A DNA stretch of 64,000 nucleotides. It comes from Leifsonia sp. Root227 (GTDB lineage: Bacteria; Actinomycetota; Actinomycetes; Actinomycetales; Microbacteriaceae). Each line of letters starts with the position of its first letter. Position 1 is the stretch's first letter. Positions 52,633 to 64,000 of this stretch are shown piece after piece. The position numbers and the translations under genes were made by a program. The DNA is taken from positions 912,812 through 976,811 of the forward strand of contig NZ_LMIO01000003.1 of the NCBI RefSeq assembly GCF_001428745.1, given 5' to 3'. The notes under the pieces are model-generated. The model was given only the letters and a program-made list of their open reading frames with translations. It was not told the origin of the DNA and did not search any database.

Positions 52633-55008
52633 ATGCTGGATGCGCGAACCAGGGAGGGGCTGACCAGCGCACAGGTCGCCGAGCGTCACAGGGACGGTCG
52701 CGGCAACACCCAGCGTCAGCCGAGTTCGCGCTCCATCGGCGACATCCTCCGCGAGAACATCTTCACCCTCTTCAACGGCATTCTGACCGTCTGCTTCGTG
52801 GCGGTGATCGTGCTCGGCGACCTGCGCGACGGTTTCTTCTACGGCGTCGTCGTGGTGAACGCGCTGATCGGCATCGTGCAGGAGGTGCGGGCGAAGATCG
52901 TCCTGGACCGCGCTGCCCTGCTCGCCGCGCCGGAGAGCAGGGTGCGCCGCGACGGCGCCGTGGTCACCGTACCCGTCGAGGGCGTGGTGCTCGACGACCT
53001 GCTCGTGCTGCGACCAGGCGATCAGCTGCCTGCCGACGCGCGCGTGGTCGAGAGCACAGGGCTGTCGCTGGACGAGTCGATGCTCACGGGGGAGTCCGAC
53101 CCAGTGTTCAAGGACGACGACGCAACGCTGCTCTCCGGTTCTCACGTCGCCTCCGGCACCGGGTACGCGGTCGTCACCGCGGTCGGGGCCGATTCGTACG
53201 CGAGCAAGCTGACGAGCGAGATCCGCCGCCACACGCTCGTGCACTCCGAGCTGCGCGACGCGACCAACCGCATCCTGGTGTACCTGTCCTGGATTCTCGG
53301 CCCCGTCATCCTGATCACCCTGGTCGGTCGCGTGCTCGCGTACGGCGGGTGGAGCGAGCTGTTCGTGGATGCCCGCTGGCGGAGGGCGCTGCTGGATGCT
53401 GTCGCCGCGGTCGTCGGGATGATCCCGGAGGGCCTCGTGCTGCTGACGAGCCTCGCGTTCGGCGTCGCTGCGATCCAGCTCGCCGCGAGGAAGGTGCTCG
53501 TGCAGGAGCTCGCCGCCGTCGAGGTGCTCGCTCGCGTGGACGTGCTCTGCCTCGACAAGACGGGGACGCTCACCACGGGCGAGCTGGTGTTCGACAGGAC
53601 GGAGGCGGCGGGGGACGCGGTCCCCGAGGAACTCGCGCGGATCGCGCTCGCGGCGTTCGGCGCGGACGACGCTGGCAACGCCACGTCCGGCATCCTGTCG
53701 AGCGCGTTCACGTCCGACCGGTTCCGCGTGCTGCGGAGGGTGCCGTTCTCCTCGGCCACCAAGTACAGCGGGCTCGTGATGGCGGTCGACGGCGAGGAGT
53801 CGTCCTGGCTGCTCGGAGCGCCGGAGATGGTGCTCGCCGCGCATCCGGACGAGCTGGCCAGGGCGAACGCCATCGCTGCCACAGGCCAGCGCACGCTCGC
53901 GCTCGCCCGCTCCGTCCAGCAGTTGCCGCCGGGCTCGCACGTGCCGCTCGACGGCCGGGAGGTGCTGCCGGCGCTGCTCATCGTGCTGAGCGAGACCGTG
54001 CGGTCGGAAGCGAGGCAGACGCTCGGGTACTTCGGCGAGCAGGCGGTGCGCGTCGTCATCATGTCCGGCGACAACCCGATCACGGTCGCCGCAATCGCCC
54101 GCACCCTCGACCTTCCCGGCGAGGCAGTGGATGCGTCCACGCTCCACAGCGACGCAGCTCTCGCCGATGCACTGGCCACGGCCGACATCTTCGGCAGGGT
54201 GAGCCCCGAACAGAAGCGCACCGCGGTCGGGCTGCTGCGGGAGCAGGGCAGGACGGTCGCGATGACCGGCGACGGCGTGAACGATGCGATGGCGATCAAG
54301 GATGCGAACCTCGGCATCGCGATGGGCAGCGCGACGGCGGCGACCAAGGCGGTCAGTCGGCTGGTGCTGCTCGACGACCGCTTCGACAAGCTGCCGGACG
54401 TGCTCGCCTTCGGCCGCAGGGTGATCGCGAACGTCGAGCGCGTCTCCAACATCTTCCTGGCGAAGACCGTGTACGGCATCGTCCTCGCGCTCGTCAGTGC
54501 AGCACTGCTGCTGCCGTTCCCGTTCCTGCCTCGGCAGCTGACGCTCGTCTCGACGCTCGCCATCGGCATCCCGTCGTTCTTCCTCGCGCTCGCGCCCAAC
54601 GCCCGCATCTACACGCCAGGCGTGCTTCGCCGAGTGCTGCGGTACTCCATCCCGACCGGACTGATCGCGGGGGCGACGGCCGTGATCGCCTACCTGCCGC
54701 TGTATCGGAGCATCCCGTTGCGGGAGGCGAGGAGCGTGACGACGATCGCGCTGTTCTGCGTCTCGCTGTGGATCCTGTGCGTGCTGACCAGACCGCTCAG
54801 CGGACCGCGGCTCGCGCTGCTCGCGTCCGTCGCGGCGGCGATGGTGCTGGTGTGCGTGATCCCGGCCACGGCGGAGTTCTTCCAGATGCACGTGCCGCTG
54901 TCGCTCGAGCTGGCATGGGGCATCGCGGTGGGAGCCGTGGGAGCGGCGGGAATCGAACTGTTCTATCGCTTCGCCAGACGGCGTGGCCTGGTGTTCGATC
55001 GCGTCTGA
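52633..55008 (+). CDS. P-type cation ATPase, CtpE-like
   Basis: 791 residues. Phosphorylated Asp308 in DKTGTLTTGE, actuator LDESMLTGESDPV, MSGDNPITVAAIA and MTGDGVNDAMAIKDANLGIAMG are intact. The membrane motif PEGL (GMIPEGLVLLTSLAFG) and overall length match CtpE of mycobacteria, a calcium-linked ATPase. The ion is not proven by sequence. The last four helices form a C-terminal bundle. It may be read through from the DUF3159 gene, as there is almost no gap. Confidence 0.87.
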   Translation: MLDARTREGLTSAQVAERHRDGRGNTQRQPSSRSIGDILRENIFTLFNGILTVCFVAVIVLGDLRDGFFYGVVVVNALIGIVQEVRAKIVLDRAALLAAPESRVRRDGAVVTVPVEGVVLDDLLVLRPGDQLPADARVVESTGLSLDESMLTGESDPVFKDDDATLLSGSHVASGTGYAVVTAVGADSYASKLTSEIRRHTLVHSELRDATNRILVYLSWILGPVILITLVGRVLAYGGWSELFVDARWRRALLDAVAAVVGMIPEGLVLLTSLAFGVAAIQLAARKVLVQELAAVEVLARVDVLCLDKTGTLTTGELVFDRTEAAGDAVPEELARIALAAFGADDAGNATSGILSSAFTSDRFRVLRRVPFSSATKYSGLVMAVDGEESSWLLGAPEMVLAAHPDELARANAIAATGQRTLALARSVQQLPPGSHVPLDGREVLPALLIVLSETVRSEARQTLGYFGEQAVRVVIMSGDNPITVAAIARTLDLPGEAVDASTLHSDAALADALATADIFGRVSPEQKRTAVGLLREQGRTVAMTGDGVNDAMAIKDANLGIAMGSATAATKAVSRLVLLDDRFDKLPDVLAFGRRVIANVERVSNIFLAKTVYGIVLALVSAALLLPFPFLPRQLTLVSTLAIGIPSFFLALAPNARIYTPGVLRRVLRYSIPTGLIAGATAVIAYLPLYRSIPLREARSVTTIALFCVSLWILCVLTRPLSGPRLALLASVAAAMVLVCVIPATAEFFQMHVPLSLELAWGIAVGAVGAAGIELFYRFARRRGLVFDRV

Positions 55009-55021
55009 CGCGTGGTAGATT

Positions 55022-55039
55022 TATCTTGACGTCAAGATA
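55022..55039. promoter_or_regulatory. 18-base palindrome upstream of acnA, candidate operator
   Basis: TATCTTGACGTCAAGATA, a perfect palindrome covering the expected -35 region of the promoter whose -10 is at 55059. MarR- and TetR-type regulators bind such sites. No regulator gene is adjacent. Confidence 0.6.
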
Positions 55040-55058
55040 TCTTTTCCAGCGGCGGACT

Positions 55059-55064
55059 TAGGAT
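55059..55064 (+). promoter_or_regulatory. -10 box of acnA
   Basis: TAGGAT, identical to the acyltransferase -10. Predicted start near 55071, leader of about 83 bases, ribosome binding site GGAGAGGG before the GTG at 55154. Confidence 0.45.
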
Positions 55065-55153
55065 TGCCTTGCTGGAAACTCGGTTCGACGGACAACCAAG
55101 ATGGACATTCGAAGGCATGCGTCACCAGGCCTGCCGATGAAGGAGAGGGCAAC

Positions 55154-57967
<2,814 letters not shown>

Positions 57968-57979
57968 CGCACACACGCG

Positions 57980-58012
57980 AGCGGCCGGTGACCTGATGGT
58001 CGCCGGCCGCTT
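57980..58012 (+). terminator. Terminator after acnA
   Basis: AGCGGCCGGTGACC-TGAT-GGTCGCCGGCCGCT, a 14-pair stem with one G-T pair, 12 bases after the stop, followed by TTCCGTTT. Confidence 0.8.
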
Positions 58013-58086
58013 CCGTTTGGGTGCCTGAGGGGCGTGATGATGAGCCGGAATTGCCGTTTCGGAGCGAGCTTCGATTTGTCCGCGCC

Positions 58087-58092
58087 TAGACT
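58087..58092 (+). promoter_or_regulatory. -10 box of dxs (leaderless)
   Basis: TAGACT, six bases before the dxs ATG. Confidence 0.6.
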
Positions 58093-58098
58093 CGAAGC

Positions 58099-60036
58099 AT
58101 GAGCATCCTCGAGACCATCCACGGTCCCCGCGATCTGGACACGCTCTCGGAAGAGGAGCTTGTTCGGCTGGCGGGGGAGATCCGCGCGTTCCTGGTCGCG
58201 AATGTCGCGAAGACCGGGGGTCACCTCGGACCCAACCTCGGCGTGGTCGAGTCGACCATCGCCATCCACAGGGTCTTCGACTCCCCGCGCGACGCCATCG
58301 TGTTCGACACCGGGCACCAGTCGTACGTGCACAAGCTCCTCACCGGGCGGCAGGACTTCTCGCAGCTGCGGCAGCGCGGCGGCCTCGCCGGGTACCCGCA
58401 GCGGTCGGAGTCCGAGCACGACATCGTGGAGAGCTCGCACGCGTCCAGCTCGCTGTCCTGGGCGGACGGCATCTCCCGCGCGTTCGCCATGACGGGGCAG
58501 GACGACCGGCACGTGATCGCCATGGTCGGCGACGGCGCGCTGACCGGCGGCATGACGTGGGAGGCGCTGAACAACATCAGCGACGACAACACCCGCAAGC
58601 TCATCATCGTCGTCAACGACAACGGCCGCTCGTACGCCCCGACCATCGGCGGCATGGCACGTTTCCTCAACACGGTGCGCACCCGGCGCAGCTACCGCAA
58701 CCTGTACCTGTCGAGCCGCAAGGCGTTCGACCGCCTCGGCGGCCCGGGCCAGTCGTTCTACCGAGGCATCCGCGGCGGCCTGCACGGATTCCTCAGCCGC
58801 TTCTCCAACAACGAGGCGCTGTACTCCAACCTCGACATCAAGTACATCGGGCCGGTGCACGGCCACGACATCGAGGCCATGGAGGAAGCGCTCCGGCAGG
58901 CCAAGAACTACGGCGCCCCGGTGATCGTGCACGCCATCACGCAGAAGGGCCGCGGCTACGAGCCTGCGCTTCGGGATGCGGCGGACCAGTTCCACTCCGT
59001 CAATAAGATCGACCCGGAGACGGGCGAGCCGATCGAGAGTTCGAGCAAGCCGTCCTGGACGAGCGTGTTCGCCGACGAGATCGTGTCACTCGCCGAGAAG
59101 GACGAGAAGATCGTCGGCATCACCGCCGCGATGCTGCGCCCGACCGGCCTCCACAAGTTCGCCGAACGCTTCCCCGAGCGGGTGCACGATGTCGGCATCG
59201 CCGAGCAGCACGCGGCGACGAGCGCAGCCGGTCTCGCGTTCGGGGGACTGCATCCCGTGGTCGCGATCTACGCCACGTTCATCAACCGCGCGTTCGACCA
59301 GGTGCTGATGGATGTCGCCCTGCACAAGGCCGGAGTGACGTTCGTGCTCGACCGGGCGGGGGTGACCGGCCCGGACGGCCCGAGTCACCACGGCATCTGG
59401 GACCTCGCGATCCTGCAGGTCGTTCCCGGCATCCGGCTCGCCGCGCCGCGTGACGGCGCACGGTTCCGTGAGGAGCTGGCGGAGGCGGTCGCGGTCGACG
59501 ACGCCCCGACGGTGCTCCGGTTCCCGAAGGGCTCGGTCGGCGCCGACATCGACGCGGTGCGCCGCACGGACGACGGCGTGGATGTGCTGCGCGAGGCCGA
59601 CCGCAAAGACGTCCTGATCGTGACGGTCGGGCCGATGGCTGAGCTGGGCCTCACCGTGGCGGACGGCCTCGCGGCGCAGGGCATCGGAGCGACCGTGGTC
59701 GACCCGCGCTGGGTGGTCCCCGTGGCCACGAGCATCCTGGAGCTGGCGGCGGAACACCGGATCGTGGTGACCATCGAAGACGGCATCCGCGTCGGCGGTA
59801 TCGGCACGCGCGTGCGGCAGAGCCTGCGCGAGGCAGGCATCGACACCGCGGTGGACGAGCTGGGACTCCCGGACGAGTTCATCGACCACGCCACTCGCGA
59901 GCAGATCCTCGAGGACGCAGGGCTCACAGCGCAGAAGATCGCCCGCGACCTCGTGGCCCAGGTGCTCGGCAGCCGCATCCCGATCGCCCGCCCCCTCCCT
60001 GCCGACGAGCTGAGCGAACGGCACCTCGACGCGTAA
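58099..60036 (+). CDS. dxs: 1-deoxy-D-xylulose-5-phosphate synthase
   Basis: 645-residue thiamine-diphosphate enzyme, first step of the MEP isoprenoid pathway. The TPP-binding motif is GDGALTGGMTWEALNN ending in VVNDN; HLGPNLGVVE, GHQSYVHK, the catalytic Glu in HDVGIAEQHAAT and DRAGVTGPDGPSHHG are conserved. The stop codon lies inside the first unit of a 28-base tandem repeat. Confidence 0.97.
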   Translation: MSILETIHGPRDLDTLSEEELVRLAGEIRAFLVANVAKTGGHLGPNLGVVESTIAIHRVFDSPRDAIVFDTGHQSYVHKLLTGRQDFSQLRQRGGLAGYPQRSESEHDIVESSHASSSLSWADGISRAFAMTGQDDRHVIAMVGDGALTGGMTWEALNNISDDNTRKLIIVVNDNGRSYAPTIGGMARFLNTVRTRRSYRNLYLSSRKAFDRLGGPGQSFYRGIRGGLHGFLSRFSNNEALYSNLDIKYIGPVHGHDIEAMEEALRQAKNYGAPVIVHAITQKGRGYEPALRDAADQFHSVNKIDPETGEPIESSSKPSWTSVFADEIVSLAEKDEKIVGITAAMLRPTGLHKFAERFPERVHDVGIAEQHAATSAAGLAFGGLHPVVAIYATFINRAFDQVLMDVALHKAGVTFVLDRAGVTGPDGPSHHGIWDLAILQVVPGIRLAAPRDGARFREELAEAVAVDDAPTVLRFPKGSVGADIDAVRRTDDGVDVLREADRKDVLIVTVGPMAELGLTVADGLAAQGIGATVVDPRWVVPVATSILELAAEHRIVVTIEDGIRVGGIGTRVRQSLREAGIDTAVDELGLPDEFIDHATREQILEDAGLTAQKIARDLVAQVLGSRIPIARPLPADELSERHLDA

Positions 60037-60156
60037 GCGGCGTCGGGTGAGTAGAGCCGCGTAAGCGGCGTCGGGTGAGTAGAGCCGCGTAAGCGGCGTC
60101 GGGTGAGTAGGGCCGCGTAAGCGGCGTCGGGCAAGCAGAACCGCGTAAGCGGCGTC
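60031..60156. repeat. 28-base tandem repeat with GNRA hairpins between dxs and a convergent gene
   Basis: Units start at 60031, 60059, 60087, 60115 and 60143 (the last partial). Core: GCGTAAGCGGCGTCGGGTGA plus GTAGAGCC. Units 2-5 each form GCCGC-GTAA-GCGGC or a close variant, a five-pair stem with a GTAA (GNRA-type) loop. The first unit contains the dxs stop and the last reaches the stop of the minus-strand reductase. There are no unique spacers, so it is not a CRISPR. Confidence 0.85.
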
Positions 60157-60691
60157 AGCCGATGCGGTAGACGTGCTCCACGGACCCGCTCGGGAACGCG
60201 GTGGTACCGACGAGCGTCAGCGGGCTGCTCGCCTGCGCAACGGGGAGCAGTCGCTTGCCGGAACCGACCAGCACCGGCACGTAGGTGATGTGCAGTTCGT
60301 CGAGCAGCCCCGCGTTCGCGAGCTGGGCCGCGATCTGCCCGCCGCCGACCACCCACACGTCGCGGTCGCCCGAGGCCTCGCGGAGTTCGGCATCCAGCGC
60401 TCCCAGGTCGCCCTCGAAGAACGTGAGGTCTGCGCCTGGGATGCTGGGGAGGGCGCGGTGGGTGACGACCCAGGTCGGGATGCCGGCGTACGGCCACTCG
60501 GTGGTGTCGTCGGCGAGCAGGAATTCGTAGGTGGCCGCGCCCATCACGATGGCGCCGATGCCGGAGAGGAAGCGCTGATAGTGCTCGTCGAACTCCTCGA
60601 AGCCGAACTGCAGCAGCCAGTCGATGCGGTCGTCCGCATCCGCGATGAAACCGTCGATGGACGACGCGACGTAGTACTTCGTGAGAGCCAT
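60155..60691 (-). CDS. RibD C-terminal / DHFR-like reductase
   Basis: 178 residues of the dihydrofolate-reductase-like family used in RibD C-termini: YYVASSIDGFIAD at the N-terminus, IVMGAATYEFLL, VWVVGGGQIAAQL near the NADPH site and ELHITYVPVLVGSGKRLL. It is probably an NADPH-dependent reductase; the substrate is unknown. It is divergent from the merR gene, 83 bases between starts, and might share its regulator. Confidence 0.88.
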   Translation of the reverse strand: MALTKYYVASSIDGFIADADDRIDWLLQFGFEEFDEHYQRFLSGIGAIVMGAATYEFLLADDTTEWPYAGIPTWVVTHRALPSIPGADLTFFEGDLGALDAELREASGDRDVWVVGGGQIAAQLANAGLLDELHITYVPVLVGSGKRLLPVAQASSPLTLVGTTAFPSGSVEHVYRIG

Positions 60692-60697
60692 TCTGTG

Positions 60698-60703
60698 AAG
60701 TTA
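60698..60703 (-). promoter_or_regulatory. -10 box of the RibD-like gene (leaderless)
   Basis: TAACTT, six bases before the ATG at 60691. Confidence 0.5.
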
Positions 60704-60736
60704 GCAGGAGCATCCGACACGATCGGCGTCTCCGGA

Positions 60737-60767
60737 TTGACTTAGAGTGCACTCGAAGTCCTATCGT
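60737..60767 (+). promoter_or_regulatory. MerR-type promoter and operator of the merR-aldo/keto reductase operon
   Basis: TTGACT (60737-60742) and TATCGT (60762-60767) are separated by 19 bases, the overlong spacer typical of MerR-controlled promoters. The spacer holds an imperfect dyad, GACTTAGAGTGCACTCGAAG (60739-60758) followed by TC. Transcription would start at or next to the ATG at 60775. Confidence 0.75.
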
Positions 60768-60774
60768 GGCAACC

Positions 60775-61151
60775 ATGACCGATACAGCGACAGAGCTCTC
60801 GATCTCCGAGGTCGCGGAGCGCACGGGTCTCACGACCCACACGCTGCGCTACTACGAGCGAGAAGGGCTGATGCGCACCCCCGTCGGGCGCGCATCCTCC
60901 ACGCACCGTCGCTACACCGACGCCGACGTGAACTGGGTCGTCTTCCTCACCAAGCTGCGTCTCACCGCCATGCCCATCGCCAGGATGCGCGAGTACACCG
61001 AGCTCGCTCGTCGCGGCGACGACACCACCGCGGAGCGGCTGGAACTGCTGCTCGTGCACCGGATGAACGTGGTGCGGCAGCTCGAGGAGGTCACGGCCAG
61101 TCTGGCGGCCATCGACCACAAGATCGGTCTCTATCAGGAGAAGGTAACCGC

Positions 61152-61155
<4 letters not shown>
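60775..61155 (+). CDS. MerR-family regulator
   Basis: 126 residues. The winged helix-turn-helix reads [31 protein letters not shown], then a long dimerisation helix; there are no cysteines for a metal site, so it is probably of the aldehyde- or stress-sensing type. I chose ATG 60775; a GTG at 60766 lies inside the -10 box. It overlaps the aldo/keto reductase gene (ATGA) and probably autoregulates the operon. Confidence 0.9.

Positions 61156-64000
<2,845 letters not shown>

Noticed and set aside
55058..55076. TTAGGATTGCCTTGCTGG resembling a DtxR/IdeR iron box upstream of acnA
   Set aside because: Only about 11 of 19 consensus positions match, the right half-site is poor, and the left half is explained by the TAGGAT -10 box.
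60031..60156. Possible CRISPR array
   Set aside because: Units are contiguous with no unique spacers, and no cas genes are present; it is a simple tandem repeat.
60766..60774. Upstream GTG start for the MerR regulator
   Set aside because: It lies inside the predicted -10 hexamer, so it would not be transcribed; ATG 60775 fits the promoter and the family start.

Overview
The window is one continuous stretch of a high-GC actinobacterial chromosome. The gene set (sepH, DUF4193, DUF3093, the dut-DUF3710-DUF3159 run, glnE between two glutamine synthetases, a GlnR box, lipB-lipA-DUF4191-RDD next to glnA1, a CtpE-type ATPase) points to Actinomycetia. A Microbacteriaceae (Leifsonia-like) origin is my inference. 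I see no rRNA, tRNA, CRISPR array, insertion sequence or prophage. Most of the window is core chromosome, with an accessory-looking tail after 60 kb.

Layout. 0-1.3 kb: thyA-folA operon. 1.4-5.2 kb: NCS1-type permease, NIF3-like protein, and a coiled-coil protein whose zinc ribbon has lost its cysteines. 5.27-5.65 kb: RNase P RNA. 5.7-14 kb: a small membrane protein, then the complete kdp potassium operon (a 27-residue peptide, kdpF, A, B, C, D, E) behind CGTTAGG direct repeats. 14-16.8 kb: ppgK, map and a SPOR-like small protein with back-to-back promoters, panB. 16.9-23.2 kb: nitrogen assimilation (glnA2, glnE, glnA1 with a full GlnR box). 23.4-26.3 kb: RDD protein, DUF4191, lipA, lipB. 26.4-33 kb: membrane pseudokinase, E2 and E3 of a 2-oxoacid dehydrogenase complex (E2 needs the lipoate made by LipB/LipA), pepA. 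33-35.3 kb: PAC2 protein and MFS transporter. 35.6-41.2 kb: sigA, a MurT/GatD-like pair, two overlapping alanine-racemase-like genes, DUF7455. 41.4-46.1 kb: convergent parE and parC. 46.1-52.6 kb: phosphodiesterase, acyltransferase, sepH, DUF4193, DUF3093, dut, DUF3710, DUF3159. 52.6-60 kb: CtpE-like ATPase, aconitase, dxs. 60-64 kb: RibD-like reductase, MerR-aldo/keto reductase operon, and a frameshifted beta-galactosidase running off the end.

The most interesting locus is 36.9-40.9 kb. The GatD homologue has Ala where the glutaminase nucleophile Cys should be, and its MurT partner contains no cysteine, so it lacks the usual Cys4 zinc site. Next door an alanine racemase overlaps a 241-residue paralogue that has lost the PLP lysine, the catalytic tyrosine and much of the barrel. 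In group B peptidoglycan the alpha-carboxyl of D-Glu2, which MurT/GatD normally amidates, carries the cross-bridge instead. I propose, as inference, that this locus has been re-tasked for that chemistry.

Two genome-style signals stand out. First, a -10 hexamer (mostly TAnnnT) sits 6-7 bases before the start codon of about sixteen genes, implying leaderless mRNAs; the RNase P RNA, whose 5' end is fixed by its P1 helix, calibrates this spacing. Second, convergent gene pairs are separated by related long hairpins whose stems covary between copies.
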